A DNA stretch of 64,000 nt from Yoonia sp. F2084L (GCF_023015625.1 NZ_JALKAH010000001.1:868001-932000); one strand, 5' to 3'. Positions 19,450 to 29,412 are shown, numbered from the stretch's first letter. Notes: generated from the sequence alone by a model not told the origin. Numbers and translations: made by a program.

Positions 19450-20004
19450 TCATTCCAACAGGAATTGTTCACCGTCTTTAAGATGGTAGACGCGCCCCTG
19501 CCCACCATGCGTATCGGGTACTGCATGGGCCTTTTCGCCGACAACCAAGCCGCGGATCATGCTGCTGGTGATCCCATGGGTGACAAGCACGGCAGGGCCG
19601 CTCAAATCGGACAGAAAGTCCTGACAGCGCAGCTTGAGACGGGCAAAACCTTCGCCATTCGGGGCAATTTCGTATTGTGATGTGTGCGGTCTTTTGGGTG
19701 TTGGCAACGTGTCACGCAAAAGACCAGACCAGTCTCCAACTCCAATCTCCCGCAATCTGTCGTCCGTGCGGATGTGATCCGCAATGCCAGCAAGCGCGAT
19801 ACCCGCCGTTTGAAAGGCACGCCCTTGTGGGCTGCTAAGAAAAGCAAAGCGCTTCAACTCAAGCTCTGCCAGAATAGCGCCTTGCCTTGCCGCATCACGC
19901 AGGCCCTTTTCCGTTAAGGGCGAGTTGAGCTCACCTTGCATCCGGTTTTCGGCGTTCCAAATGGTTTCGCCATGGCGAAGAATATAGAGTTCTGGATACG
20001 ACAT
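19450..20004 (-). CDS. Histidine phosphatase family protein
   Basis: A 184-residue protein of the phosphoglycerate mutase-like superfamily. The phosphohistidine motif is YILRHGETIWNAENRMQG near the N-terminus, and the second catalytic His is in VLVTHGITSSMIRG near residue 140. The typical partner Glu appears in LREIGVGDWSGL. The small size fits an acid phosphatase or CobC/GpmB-type enzyme; the substrate is unknown. Confidence 0.9.
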   Translation of the reverse strand: MSYPELYILRHGETIWNAENRMQGELNSPLTEKGLRDAARQGAILAELELKRFAFLSSPQGRAFQTAGIALAGIADHIRTDDRLREIGVGDWSGLLRDTLPTPKRPHTSQYEIAPNGEGFARLKLRCQDFLSDLSGPAVLVTHGITSSMIRGLVVGEKAHAVPDTHGGQGRVYHLKDGEQFLLE

Positions 20005-20043
20005 ACGTCAGCTCTGACAATCAGGAATAATGGTCATGTGGCG

Positions 20044-20337
20044 CTAGGCATCGTCGTCGGGCGCGACCGCCAGTGACGCGTTCTTGGGCGTGCGCAGCTT
20101 AAGCGTCATGACCGCTGCACCATTTTCAAGCGACTTGGATTTGACCAACCGAAGTTTCCCCAAAGGCGGCACATTCAGCTCTGCACCATCGCGCAACGCC
20201 TCTCCAATCACAGCAAGGGCGGCTTCGACCGTCGGCTTCACATCACGCTTCTTGAGGTTTGTACGTAATACCACCTCATCCAAAAGCTCCGGCTTCTTCA
20301 CCAATCTTGGTGTGCTGTCTTCAGGCGGCATGGACAT
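20044..20337 (-). CDS. HU/IHF family DNA-binding protein
   Basis: A 97-residue protein with the HU fold: an N-terminal helical part (KKPELLDEVVLRTNLKKRDV) and the beta arm region GAELNVPPLGKLRLVKSKSL. The arm segment lacks the full R-x-G-R-N-P motif of classical HU, ending in LKLRTPKNASLAVA instead, so it is a divergent HU-like protein. It lies downstream of lon on the same strand, recalling the lon-hupB order of other proteobacteria, but a strong terminator after lon separates transcription. Confidence 0.82.
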   Translation of the reverse strand: MSMPPEDSTPRLVKKPELLDEVVLRTNLKKRDVKPTVEAALAVIGEALRDGAELNVPPLGKLRLVKSKSLENGAAVMTLKLRTPKNASLAVAPDDDA

Positions 20338-20698
20338 ATTTTTGATCCTTCAATCGCTTTGCCTATTACCTCGCGTTCAGGTTGGAACGTCAAGCGGATT
20401 GCGACGCTGTCGTGTGAGATTGAACAATGCAATGCTAAACCGTCGCCGATAACGCAATTTTTGGGCTAATGGCATCATCGTATTCTCTGCTCAGGTGTTC
20501 CTCCAACGATGGCAACTCAACGTGCAAAGGACATCAAAGCAACTCTTGTTCTCGCGGGGCTTTCCCTCCCCGGAATGAAGACACCTCTATCTGTCGCGTT
20601 GCGGCAACCGCGCCAACACCCAAGGTCAGGACCCACTAAGTTCGCGCCGTCAGTTTGTCAGATTGTGGCTCAGCGCGCAGAATAGTTTAGTGAAAGCG
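20338..20698. other. Unassigned intergenic region between HU and lon
   Basis: About 360 bases with no credible ORF in any frame. One stretch (20550-20640) has short GC-rich inverted pieces such as GCGGGGCTTTCCCTCCCCGG, which could belong to an RNA or a decayed mobile element end. Nothing in it can be named. Confidence 0.4.
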
Positions 20699-20727
20699 AA
20701 AAAAAGGCGCCCCTCGAAAGGGGCGCC
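20699..20727 (-). terminator. Intrinsic terminator of lon
   Basis: Read on the minus strand, a perfect 8-bp stem GGCGCCCC/GGGGCGCC with a 6-base loop is followed by seven T residues. It begins about 24 bases after the lon stop codon. Confidence 0.9.
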
Positions 20728-20750
20728 CAATGCTAAATCAATACGCGACA

Positions 20751-23156
20751 TCAGTGCGCGCGGGCACCCTCGCCACCGCTTTGCGCTTTAAGTGCAGCGG
20801 CGGCAGCTTCTTCTGCGGCCTCATCCCACTCAATCGCTTCGGGCTTGCTGACCAGCGCGTGTTCCAACACTTCGGATACGTGAGTGACGGGGATGATCGT
20901 CAGCCCCTCTTTGACGTTGTCCGGGATTTCCGGCAAGTCCTTGGCGTTATCCTGCGGGATCAGAACAGTCGTGATCCCACCGCGCAATGCGGCCAGCAGT
21001 TTCTCTTTCAAACCACCAATCGGCATCGCATTGCCGCGCAAAGAAACCTCGCCCGTCATGGCGATATCCTTTCGCACAGGAATGCCTGTCAGAACAGAAA
21101 CGATGGATGTCACCATCGCGAGACCCGCGCTTGGACCGTCCTTTGGTGTCGCCCCATCGGGGACGTGGACGTGGATGTCGATGGTATCGAACTTCGGCGG
21201 CTTCACACCAATCTCTGGCGCGATCGAGCGCACATAAGAAGAGGCCGCATCAATCGATTCCTTCATTACGTCGCCCAGCTTACCGGTGGTTTTCATCCGT
21301 CCTTTGCCCGGCAAGCGCAGCGCTTCGATATTGAGAAGCTCACCACCCACGGACGTCCAAGCCAGACCGGTGACAACACCGACCTGATCACTTTCTTCGG
21401 CAAGCCCAAAGCGGTGCTTTTCGACGCCCAGGAAATCATTGAGATTAGCGGCGGTTACATTGATGATATCCGCCTCCTTCTTGACGATCATGGTCACGGC
21501 TTTGCGCGCAACTTTGGCCAGTTCCCGCTCCATATTCCGCACGCCGGCTTCACGGGTGTAAACACGGACCATCGCCAGCAGGGCATCATCAGCGACCGAG
21601 AATTCCTTATCCTTCAGACCGTGATTTTTCATGACCTTCGGCAACAGGTGCTGCTTGGCGATCTCGACCTTCTCATCCTCGGTGTAACCAGAGAGGGAAA
21701 TGATCTCCATCCGGTCCAAGAGCGGCCCCGGCATGTTGTAAGAGTTCGCTGTGGTCAGGAACATCACGTTCGACAGGTCATATTCAACCTCCAGATAGTG
21801 ATCGACAAAGGTCGAGTTCTGTTCCGGATCAAGCACTTCGAGCATCGCAGATGCCGGATCACCCCGGAAATCCTGCCCCATCTTGTCGATCTCATCGAGC
21901 AGGATAAGCGGATTCGTGGTTTTCGCCTTTTTCAGCGCCTGAATGATCTTACCGGGCATCGACCCGATGTAGGTCCGGCGGTGACCGCGAATTTCGCTTT
22001 CATCGCGCACACCACCAAGGGAGATACGGATAAACTCGCGCCCCGTGGCTTTCGCAACCGACTTACCAAGCGAGGTTTTACCAACACCCGGAGGTCCAAC
22101 CAGACACATGATCGGGCCTTTGAGTTTCTTGGAACGCTGCTGCACCGCAAGATACTCAACGATCCGCTCTTTGACCTTCTCAAGACCGTAGTGGTCGTTG
22201 TCCAGCACCTCTTGGGCCTTATGCAGGTCCTTTTTGGTGCGTGATTTCACGCCCCACGGGACGCCCAAGATCCAGTCCAGATAGTTGCGCACAACGGTGG
22301 CTTCCGCTGACATCGGCGACATGTTCTTAAGCTTTTTCAGCTCTGCATCAACCTTTTCGCGGGCCTCTTTGGACAGCTTGGTTTCGGCGATCTTCGCCTC
22401 AAGCTCATCAACCTCGTTCTGGCCTTCCTCACCGTCGCCAAGTTCCTTTTGAATGGCCTTCATCTGCTCATTCAAATAATACTCGCGCTGGGTGCGCTCC
22501 ATCTGGGTTTTGACGCGGGTCTTGATCTTCTTCTCGACCTGAAGCACGGACATTTCGCCCTGCATCATGCCAAAGACCTTTTCCAGACGCTCGGACACGG
22601 AAAGTGTTTCCAACAGCCCCTGCTTTTGGTCCACTTCAATTCCAAGGTGCCCGGCAACAAGGTCTGCCAATTTCGCGGATTCAGTCGCCTCACCAATCGC
22701 AGCCATCGCCTCTTCTGGGATGTTTTTCTTGACCTTGGCATAACGCTCAAACTCAGCCGAGACGTTGCGCACCAGCGCTTCGATCTCAGCCGGATCGCCT
22801 TCGGTTTCGGTCAGATAGGCGCAAGATGCCTCAAAGAAGCTGTCATTTGGCACAAATCCGGTGATCTTTACGCGGTCGCGGCCTTCGACCAAGACTTTCA
22901 CAGTGCCATCGGGTAGTTTCAGCAGTTGCAGGACATTCGCCAGCACGCCGGTCTTGTAGATACCTTCTTCATCCGGATCATCCTGGCCAGGGTCAACCTG
23001 ACTGGACAAAAGGATTTGTTTGTCGTCCTGCATCACCTCTTCCAAAGCGCGGACAGACTTATCGCGGCCCACGAAAAGCGGCACGATCATATGCGGAAAC
23101 ACCACAATGTCGCGCAGCGGCAGGACGGGGTAGGATGAACTCAACGGTTCTTGCAT
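20751..23156 (-). CDS. lon: ATP-dependent protease Lon
   Basis: An 801-residue cytoplasmic AAA+ serine protease. The N-terminal substrate domain begins YPVLPLRDIVVFPHMIVPLF. The AAA+ module has Walker A GPPGVGKTSLGKS and Walker B PLILLDEIDKMG. The protease domain has the Ser in KDGPSAGLAMVTS and the dyad Lys in GGLKEKLLAALRGG. The frame extends seven codons further to a TTG, but the ATG here has AAGGA 10 bases upstream. A heat-shock-type promoter is seen upstream and an intrinsic terminator downstream. Confidence 0.97.
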   Translation of the reverse strand: MQEPLSSSYPVLPLRDIVVFPHMIVPLFVGRDKSVRALEEVMQDDKQILLSSQVDPGQDDPDEEGIYKTGVLANVLQLLKLPDGTVKVLVEGRDRVKITGFVPNDSFFEASCAYLTETEGDPAEIEALVRNVSAEFERYAKVKKNIPEEAMAAIGEATESAKLADLVAGHLGIEVDQKQGLLETLSVSERLEKVFGMMQGEMSVLQVEKKIKTRVKTQMERTQREYYLNEQMKAIQKELGDGEEGQNEVDELEAKIAETKLSKEAREKVDAELKKLKNMSPMSAEATVVRNYLDWILGVPWGVKSRTKKDLHKAQEVLDNDHYGLEKVKERIVEYLAVQQRSKKLKGPIMCLVGPPGVGKTSLGKSVAKATGREFIRISLGGVRDESEIRGHRRTYIGSMPGKIIQALKKAKTTNPLILLDEIDKMGQDFRGDPASAMLEVLDPEQNSTFVDHYLEVEYDLSNVMFLTTANSYNMPGPLLDRMEIISLSGYTEDEKVEIAKQHLLPKVMKNHGLKDKEFSVADDALLAMVRVYTREAGVRNMERELAKVARKAVTMIVKKEADIINVTAANLNDFLGVEKHRFGLAEESDQVGVVTGLAWTSVGGELLNIEALRLPGKGRMKTTGKLGDVMKESIDAASSYVRSIAPEIGVKPPKFDTIDIHVHVPDGATPKDGPSAGLAMVTSIVSVLTGIPVRKDIAMTGEVSLRGNAMPIGGLKEKLLAALRGGITTVLIPQDNAKDLPEIPDNVKEGLTIIPVTHVSEVLEHALVSKPEAIEWDEAAEEAAAAALKAQSGGEGARAH

Positions 23157-23499
23157 GCTCTTTTCCTTTTTTGGCAAGACGCGCCTGTCCCGCTTGGCGG
23201 CAACGTGGGGCGTCTCCTTGGCCTCAACATGTGGGGTGATGTCGCAGTGGTTTCAACCAAACACATCAATTGCACGCGACAGAGTGCCCGTCTTGGCAGG
23301 CCGCCGCAAGCGGGCAAGGCAAAAAAGAACGGATAATTTTATGCGTAAATATCCGGTTTGGGTTGTATGCATACCCCGCATTAAAGAAGCTAAATCCGGA
23401 CGGAGCATGATTTTGACGGCCAGTGCACAGAAAAAGGATAAGATTGCGCGGATTTGGCGTTGACGGTCTGCGTATCCGCGATTATCCCGCCCATCACGC
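23157..23499. other. Intergenic region between lon and tRNA-Asp
   Basis: 343 bases. The lon-proximal part carries the heat-shock-type promoter at 23229-23257. The rest has only a 40-codon plus-strand frame (23341-23463) without a convincing ribosome binding site, and presumably the tRNA promoter, which I could not place. Confidence 0.5.
23229..23257 (-). promoter_or_regulatory. Sigma-32 (RpoH)-type promoter for lon
   Basis: On the minus strand GTTGAAA, a 14-base spacer and CCCCACAT match the RpoH consensus (CTTGAAA, 11-16 bases, CCCCAT-x-T) with few mismatches. A start site there would give a leader of about 65 bases to the lon ATG. Lon is a classical heat-shock gene, so the position makes sense. 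Confidence 0.65.
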
Positions 23500-23576
23500 G
23501 CGGTTGTAGCTCAGCTGGTTAGAGTACCGGCCTGTCACGCCGGGGGTCGCGGGTTCGAGCCCCGTCAACCGCGCCA
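23500..23576 (+). tRNA. tRNA-Asp (GTC), second identical copy
   Basis: A 77-nt gene with encoded CCA, base for base the same as the minus-strand tRNA-Asp at 18105-18181. The two copies share also the two bases just upstream (79 bases of identity), and differ outside. They form an inverted pair about 5.3 kb apart. Confidence 0.98.
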
Positions 23577-23712
23577 CTGCCTTTCCTGCGAAGACTGATA
23601 TCTCCAAAATGGCAGCTGCGCTGCCATTGACAGTATTTGCTGATGCAGATGGTCCTGAAATCGTCATAATTTTAGAAGACCAGAGCGGTGCAACCGCAGT
23701 GTAAGGATACGC

Positions 23713-24654
23713 ATGTTCGCTCAGCTTTACCGCCAAAGAAGACGGCTGATGCTTGTCGCGCTGGTCATCTGTGCACCGCTTTGGGTGGCCGTGTTCTGGA
23801 ATGGTATCGACTACCCCCTTCCCTACTCGGTCACTGACTATTTTGAGAACAAGTATTTCTACTGGCTGTCCTTTGCGGTCTTTGCGCTTTTCGTGTCCGT
23901 CATAAATGTAGTTTTTCTGTTCGTCCCCGCCCTCTTCATTCTTTTTGCGACGCGGTGGCGCGGCATTGTCGAAGCGGGCTTTCTTGGCGTTTGTGTCGGC
24001 TTTCTTATCAGTGTCTTCCTTACTGCCACCGACAGGTTTGTTGATATATCGCGTTTTAGTGGTTTGCTCTGGTGGGTCTTGCTGTTCTGCGTTTTCTACT
24101 TTCGCCTGTATGATCGTGTATTGCCCAAGCTGCGCTTTGTCGCGCAAGAGACTTACAACAGCGCGAAGCCAATCGAACAGCTATGGGCTGAACTTGTCGT
24201 TGATGCTGCGTTCATTGATCAGCATTGGGACAAAAAGCTTATTGATATCACACACGCCCCCGATGATCCCGACAAATCAATCGCACGCTACCGCTTTGCC
24301 AAGTTCGAGGTGCGACAACAGATGCAGATCATCAAACATGATGCGCCGCATCACTTTGCCTACACCTACACAAACGTTGACGCCCCAAAGCAGCCTGTCA
24401 TTGGTGGCACCTATAGCCTGTCCATTCAGGATCATGGTCATACACGGCATATCACCCTTGCCATGACAACGAACAAGCTGCCGTTCAGCGTTTGGATGCA
24501 CATGTGGTTTGGTGACGGCCTTGGCGACCAAGTCGACCATCTGAAGGCACAGGAAACCGGCAAACGGGATTACTCAACGACAGGTGCAGTGATGCGCCAA
24601 GCTATCCGCCGTCATCAGACCGGTGCGATATCTCCCAACGCCCGGCCTTCGTGA
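23713..24654 (+). CDS. Hypothetical membrane protein, four predicted spans
   Basis: A 313-residue protein not assigned to a family. Residues 12-32, 48-75, 85-105 and 112-132 are hydrophobic spans, followed by a soluble C-terminal part of about 175 residues rich in His, Asp and aromatic residues ([35 protein letters not shown]). The C-terminal domain is likely cytoplasmic given the basic N-terminus [12 protein letters not shown]. Its last 40 bases overlap the end of tgt on the other strand. No function is proposed. Confidence 0.7.
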   Translation: MFAQLYRQRRRLMLVALVICAPLWVAVFWNGIDYPLPYSVTDYFENKYFYWLSFAVFALFVSVINVVFLFVPALFILFATRWRGIVEAGFLGVCVGFLISVFLTATDRFVDISRFSGLLWWVLLFCVFYFRLYDRVLPKLRFVAQETYNSAKPIEQLWAELVVDAAFIDQHWDKKLIDITHAPDDPDKSIARYRFAKFEVRQQMQIIKHDAPHHFAYTYTNVDAPKQPVIGGTYSLSIQDHGHTRHITLAMTTNKLPFSVWMHMWFGDGLGDQVDHLKAQETGKRDYSTTGAVMRQAIRRHQTGAISPNARPS

Positions 24655-25745
24655 AAATCTGCCTCCCAAGCCGCAAATGACCCCGCAGCAATCGCGTCGC
24701 GCATGCCTTGCATGATTTCCTGAAAGTAATGCAGATTATGCCAGGTCAGCAGCATACCCGAAATCATTTCCTGCGCCCGAAACACGTGGTGCAGATAGGC
24801 GCGAGAGTAATTGGTGCAGGCCGGGCATGTGCAGTGTTCGTCCAAAGGGCGCGGGTCATCCGCATGGCGCGCGTTCTTGATGTTCACGACGCCGCGCCGG
24901 GTGAACAGCTGACCTGTGCGCCCGGACCGGCTTGGCAACACGCAATCCATCATATCAATGCCACGCTTCACAGCGCCCACAATATCATCAGGCTTACCCA
25001 CACCCATCAGGTAGCGGGGCTTATCTACGGGCAGCTGATCTGGCGCAAAATCCAGCACGCTGAACATCGCCTCCTGTCCTTCTCCCACCGCAAGGCCACC
25101 CACGGCATAGCCATCAAACTCAACCGCTTTCAGGGCCTCGGCACTCTGCGCACGCAGGTCCTCTTCCAGCCCGCCTTGTTGAATACCAAAAAGCGCGTAA
25201 CCGGGCCGGTCGCCGAAGGCATCGCGCGACCGCTGCGCCCACCGCATCGACAGTTCCATGCTTGCGGCAATCCTCTTGCGATCCGCAGGCAAGGCCGGGC
25301 ATTCGTCAAAACACATCACGATGTCAGAGCCGAGCAGTTTCTGGATATCCATCGACCGCTCCGGCGTCAGCTCATGTTTAGAGCCGTCGATATGACTTTT
25401 GAAGGTGACGCCTTTCTCGGTCATCTTGCGCAGATCGGCGAGGCTCATCACCTGAAAGCCGCCGCTGTCGGTCAGGATCGGCTTGTTCCAATTCATGAAC
25501 TTATGCAGGCCGCCCAAACGGTCGATCCGCTCGGCGGTCGGACGCAGCATCAGATGATATGTATTGCCCAACAGAATGTCGGCACCTGTGGCCGCCACAC
25601 TTTCAGGCATCATTGCCTTGACGGTTGCGGCCGTACCCACCGGCATAAATGCTGGCGTGCGAATATCCCCGCGCGGGGTCGAGATCACACCGGTCCGGGC
25701 TTTGCCGTCGGTGGCGTTCAGGGCGAATGAAAAGCGTTGGGTCAT
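24615..25745 (-). CDS. tgt: tRNA-guanine transglycosylase (queuine/preQ1)
   Basis: A 376-residue Tgt that exchanges the anticodon guanine for preQ1 in GUN tRNAs, including the tRNA-Asp found twice in this window. The substrate Asp lies in [12 protein letters not shown], the nucleophile Asp in [20 protein letters not shown], and the zinc site in [16 protein letters not shown] near the C-terminus. Length is normal. The other queuosine genes are not in the window. Confidence 0.96.
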   Translation of the reverse strand: MTQRFSFALNATDGKARTGVISTPRGDIRTPAFMPVGTAATVKAMMPESVAATGADILLGNTYHLMLRPTAERIDRLGGLHKFMNWNKPILTDSGGFQVMSLADLRKMTEKGVTFKSHIDGSKHELTPERSMDIQKLLGSDIVMCFDECPALPADRKRIAASMELSMRWAQRSRDAFGDRPGYALFGIQQGGLEEDLRAQSAEALKAVEFDGYAVGGLAVGEGQEAMFSVLDFAPDQLPVDKPRYLMGVGKPDDIVGAVKRGIDMMDCVLPSRSGRTGQLFTRRGVVNIKNARHADDPRPLDEHCTCPACTNYSRAYLHHVFRAQEMISGMLLTWHNLHYFQEIMQGMRDAIAAGSFAAWEADFHEGRALGDIAPV

Positions 25746-25797
25746 GGCCCCTCTTGCACTGATCTGGATGGGTTTGCCAAGGGGGATAACCCGTCGA

Positions 25798-26787
25798 CTA
25801 GGTCACATCGTAAGGTGTGGGACGGTCCTTGAAGCAATAGTCAAAAATGGCAGCTATCTTTGCAATGCGCAGGCCTGCACTGCCAAACTGTATGCGCATC
25901 TTGGCCGGGTCGGACATCATCTTCAACGCTCCGTTGACGACATCAAAGCAAAAATTCACCATATTGAAGTTCAGATCCCGTACCAGCATGCGCCGTACAA
26001 CAGCCGGCCCAAAATGTATGCGATAAATGAAATACAGATTTGTGTGTTCCCACCTCTTACGGCGAAAATGGTAGCTGTATTTGGTTTTTTCACCATGCTT
26101 GAGATCGTAGAGGATCGCTTCGGGAACGTGGCATAGCTGAATATCGCTTTGACGCAGGCGCATAAAAAATTCTGTATCTTCACCCCCCGACAGGTTGAAC
26201 CGATTGTCAAAACGATACCCATGGCCAGAACTGTGAAAGATCGGCTTTTTGATCATGCAGTTACCCGTCTTGAGAAGGGTAGGCGTTGCTCCAAGCTTTA
26301 GATTTGGGCGCACTGCTGGGCGAATGTAGGTCGAGTAATCCGGGGGCAACTTTTCTTCATCGCGGCCGATGAAAACTTCACAATCAGAAATCTCGGATGC
26401 CGCCTGTTCAAAGCGTACCAGCCAGTCCTCGTGCACCTCATCATCGTCGTCAAGCAGGCAAAGCCAGTCTGCTTTCAAGCGCTCCGCCTCATCGAATGAT
26501 CTGTTTCGCGCCGATACCAATCCCAGTTTGGGTTCATGTACGTGGTATATTGTAAAGGGAAAGTCCAATGCACCCAATATGTCGCCCAGTTTTGGTTCGA
26601 CTTCGTTTTCGACGATCAGAACAGAGACGTCATAGTAGCTTTCGACATAGAGCTTGGATACGGCATCCAATGCCGCCATCAGAAGGTCGCTGCGGTTATG
26701 CGTACAGATGGCGATGACGACGCGCTTCTGGACAAAAGCATCTTTGACAAAACGCGTCGGTTTATTCGCAAAGTTATTCTTGAGCAT
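25798..26787 (-). CDS. Family 2 glycosyltransferase
   Basis: A 329-residue GT-A glycosyltransferase. The N-terminal core [20 protein letters not shown] is followed by [20 protein letters not shown] and the metal-binding acidic motif [14 protein letters not shown] near residue 120. [16 protein letters not shown] near 220 is the ED motif of this family. The sugar and acceptor are unknown. The frame opens at a TTG 27 codons earlier; I chose the first ATG, though the ribosome binding site is weak for both. The coding sequence is more AT-rich than its neighbours, hinting at acquisition. Confidence 0.85.
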   Translation of the reverse strand: MLKNNFANKPTRFVKDAFVQKRVVIAICTHNRSDLLMAALDAVSKLYVESYYDVSVLIVENEVEPKLGDILGALDFPFTIYHVHEPKLGLVSARNRSFDEAERLKADWLCLLDDDDEVHEDWLVRFEQAASEISDCEVFIGRDEEKLPPDYSTYIRPAVRPNLKLGATPTLLKTGNCMIKKPIFHSSGHGYRFDNRFNLSGGEDTEFFMRLRQSDIQLCHVPEAILYDLKHGEKTKYSYHFRRKRWEHTNLYFIYRIHFGPAVVRRMLVRDLNFNMVNFCFDVVNGALKMMSDPAKMRIQFGSAGLRIAKIAAIFDYCFKDRPTPYDVT

Positions 26788-26960
26788 GCCTACTTTTTCG
26801 AACAACAGCAATTGCCCCCCCGGACACTCACAGGTGGTAGCAATGTTACATTTCAATAAAAATGACAAGTCATGTCGTGGCCGCTATCCATCTGAGCCTC
26901 TTGGCGAAATGGGGCCTGCCACGTCGCACAAAAGGCTAATGCTGTGCACAAATAGGCAAA

Positions 26961-26985
26961 GGGCGCCGACACTTTGCCGACGCCC
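26961..26985 (-). terminator. Possible terminator hairpin after the PstS-like/OmpA gene
   Basis: On the minus strand a 10-bp imperfect stem GGGCGTCGGC / GTCGGCGCCC with two G-U pairs and an AAAGT loop lies about 30 bases after the stop. There is no run of T after it, so termination is uncertain. Confidence 0.4.
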
Positions 26986-27015
26986 TTGGTATTTCTTGTA
27001 GCCGCTACCGGTTGA

Positions 27016-28638
27016 TCAGCGCAGGGTGTTCCGGCTGTTGGGCAGGCGCAGCCATACTTCGACACGGCGGTTGCGCTCGCGACCGACTTCGCTGTCGTTG
27101 CACGACAGCGGCAGCAGTTCACCATAGCTGATGGGGCGCAGGTTTTGCGCATTGGCAACTGAGAGTGACTGGGCCAAAACGCGGCTCACTGCATCTGCGC
27201 GGTTCTGCGCCAGTGCTGTGTTGCGGGTACGCTCACCGACGGAGTCGGCAAAACCAACCAGCAAGACCTCAAGCCCTTCGAATTCACCGGCTTCCATACG
27301 TTCGGCCAGTTCTTGGATGTTGCGAATGGATTCAACGTCCAGCACGCTTGATCCGGTGTTGAAGCGGAATGAAGTGCTCAACCGGTCCGCGCCGCGCAGC
27401 TGCTGCATCATGTCGGAATACTGAGCACCGTCAAAGTCAGGCTCAACAGCGGCAGTGTGCACCAGCATCATTCCCATGTCTTCCAGGCGCATCCGCTCAA
27501 GTTCACGGTCAACAAAGTTGCTTTCCTTGATGTAGCTCTGTGCGTCGCTTGTCAGCGTCCAGTCCAGAAACGCCTGCGCTTCAGGGTGAATGATACCCGG
27601 CGTTGTGTAGGCATAAAGACGGCGGGACAGCGCATAGCCTTCGATTTTCATCCGGAAATCTGTTGGTGGAGACAGCAATCCGCAAACTTCACGAATAGCG
27701 AGCAGGTTCACGTCGTTGGTCCGCGCCAGCCAGCGGCCAACAAATCCTATACCACCACGATCAGCCATTACGGCGTCGACCATGTCCTGATAGGCGCTCC
27801 AGCGAACGACCTGAGCGGTTTCGTCACGGCCATTCGGACGTACCAGAGCGTCCATCATAACAGCACGGTCACCAGAGCCTTCACCGAAAGAGTTGACGGT
27901 AATGGGCACATTGCCACCGCCAAGTTGCAGCCAGTTTGTGATTTCGCCTGACCAGATCTGTGCGATTTCAAGCGAAGTCAGGTTCCGCACAGGGTTGTCA
28001 GGATGGGCGATCATCACAATGCCATCGACGCCCAAAACGGTCTCATCGGGGGTGTCACGCAGGTCAGGGATACCAGCGACGGCCAGTTTTTCGACATCAC
28101 TGTCCTTCATGCGGCGGTCAGCGACGCCAATGGCCGCTAGTCCTTCGGCAAGTGCTGGGAAAGCGCTGCCGGATCCACGTGTTTGCAAATCAATCTCGGC
28201 GCGTAAAGTGCCATCAGCGTTGGTCAGCCTGACAATCCGCTCGGCTGCATCCTCAGTCGCTACAATCTCATAGGTGGCACCAACGGACGCAGCATAACCG
28301 CGCAGCAAGTTCGGGATTAGTGTCGTACCAACGGTACGCGATCCATAAATGCCAAACTCGGGGCCGTATTCCTGCCTTTCGGGGCAAAGAATACCAGTGC
28401 AGATCACACTGCTCGCCTTGATGCGAAGCGTACCGATATCTTCGGTTTCAACAATGTAAGTGTTGTTCTCAAAACTCAGCAGTTGACCAGAGATCGACAT
28501 ACTGCCGTCAACTGACTCCAATTGGATCGGAGCGCTTTGCTGAGCAAGCGTTGGGCTGGTCGCGATAGCAAATAAACCCGCCGCAACTGTGATGGCTTTC
28601 GTGAAAGCCTTGTACTTTAATTTCTTGAACTGTGGCAT
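27016..28638 (-). CDS. PstS-like substrate-binding domain fused to OmpA domain
   Basis: A 540-residue exported protein. A signal peptide (residues 5-32) is followed by a phosphate-binding-like (PBP) domain from about 110 to 355, with NPVRNLTSLEIAQIWSGEIT and NSFGEGSGDRAVMMDALVRP, and then a C-terminal OmpA/MotB peptidoglycan-binding domain from about 420, with FRFNTGSSVLDVESIRN and LLVGFADSVGERTRN. The OmpA part anchors it to the wall, so it is likely a cell-wall-held ligand sensor rather than a free transporter component. No ABC permease is nearby. Confidence 0.87.
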   Translation of the reverse strand: MPQFKKLKYKAFTKAITVAAGLFAIATSPTLAQQSAPIQLESVDGSMSISGQLLSFENNTYIVETEDIGTLRIKASSVICTGILCPERQEYGPEFGIYGSRTVGTTLIPNLLRGYAASVGATYEIVATEDAAERIVRLTNADGTLRAEIDLQTRGSGSAFPALAEGLAAIGVADRRMKDSDVEKLAVAGIPDLRDTPDETVLGVDGIVMIAHPDNPVRNLTSLEIAQIWSGEITNWLQLGGGNVPITVNSFGEGSGDRAVMMDALVRPNGRDETAQVVRWSAYQDMVDAVMADRGGIGFVGRWLARTNDVNLLAIREVCGLLSPPTDFRMKIEGYALSRRLYAYTTPGIIHPEAQAFLDWTLTSDAQSYIKESNFVDRELERMRLEDMGMMLVHTAAVEPDFDGAQYSDMMQQLRGADRLSTSFRFNTGSSVLDVESIRNIQELAERMEAGEFEGLEVLLVGFADSVGERTRNTALAQNRADAVSRVLAQSLSVANAQNLRPISYGELLPLSCNDSEVGRERNRRVEVWLRLPNSRNTLR

Positions 28639-29049
28639 TACCTGAAGGTTCCTCGTTAAATCTCACAAGCGTTGTCAACATGACAAATGTGTTTCTATAA
28701 CGGCAATCCATGCATTTTCTGCCTAATTTTGCATCAAATTGCACTATTCTTACGGTACGGCAGGCATTTTTGCCGACCTGACACCCGGACAATTGGCGCT
28801 TCAAGACGCATGAAGAAAGTGGCCGCTATTTTGTGATGGGCCTATCATCTGACGAATATCGCCAGTCTTTGTTCATGGTCAGCCGCCGAGAGTGCGATGC
28901 TTTACAACCTTGCAACGCCTTAAGGTCAAAAAACCCCCGGCCCCAGATTGACGATGCGGTCCCCCAATAACCGACGCTGTGCCGCACCCCCTTTACGCCT
29001 TCCCGCCCAAACCCTATATGTTTGCTCAGGTATATCGGGAACCGAGATC
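28639..29049. other. Divergent intergenic region, no gene seen
   Basis: 411 bases between the PstS-like/OmpA gene (minus) and sufT-like gene (plus). The first 120 bases are AT-rich (for instance GCATCAAATTGCACTATTC near 28733) and probably hold the minus-strand promoter. The second half is GC-rich with no ORF that has a usable start and ribosome binding site. No clear operator was found. Confidence 0.5.
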
Positions 29050-29412
29050 ATGACAGACAGCAATGCTCAGCTTGAAGGCGCGCCGATGATTGCGCCGTCC
29101 ACAACAGACCATCCGCTTTACGATGATGTCGTGCGGGCTTGCCAATCCGTATATGACCCTGAAATTCCGGTGAATATCTATGACCTTGGCCTGATCTATA
29201 CGATTGATATCAAGGAAGATAACGCGGTCAATGTGATCATGACGCTGACCGCACCCGGCTGCCCTGTGGCAGGCGAAATGCCCGGCTGGGTCGCCGACGC
29301 GATTGAGCCGTTGCCCGGCGTTAAACAGGTCGATGTCGAAATGACGTTCGAGCCCCAGTGGGGCATGGACATGATGTCAGACGAAGCCCGTCTCGAACTC
29401 GGCTTTATGTAG
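29050..29412 (+). CDS. SufT/MIP18-family (DUF59) iron-sulfur assembly protein
   Basis: A 120-residue protein. After a 25-residue leader it has the DUF59 fold: VRACQSVYDPEIPVNIYDLG, VIMTLTAPGCPVAGEMPGWV and VEMTFEPQWGMDMMSDEARL. The DPEIPVNIYDLGLIY and APGCP segments are the family signature; the Cys is the usual metal-cluster ligand. Proteins of this type help mature Fe-S proteins. The frame is open 34 codons upstream but the family length fits this ATG. A sufA-like gene lies 1.6 kb downstream on the same strand, with two unrelated genes between. Confidence 0.88.
   Translation: MTDSNAQLEGAPMIAPSTTDHPLYDDVVRACQSVYDPEIPVNIYDLGLIYTIDIKEDNAVNVIMTLTAPGCPVAGEMPGWVADAIEPLPGVKQVDVEMTFEPQWGMDMMSDEARLELGFM

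Noticed and set aside
20550..20640. Possible insertion sequence end in the HU-lon gap
   Set aside because: Some short GC-rich inverted pieces, but no transposase frame, terminal repeat pair or target duplication could be found.
20730..22244. A 504-codon plus-strand frame opposite lon
   Set aside because: Antisense shadow of lon: His/Arg-rich composition, no family resemblance, no ribosome binding site.
23341..23463. A 40-codon plus-strand frame upstream of tRNA-Asp
   Set aside because: Only a weak GGAT before the ATG, no neighbour on the strand except the tRNA, and no recognisable product; could be chance in a 340-base gap.
24708..25730. A 340-codon plus-strand frame opposite tgt
   Set aside because: Antisense shadow of tgt with biased composition and no usable start.
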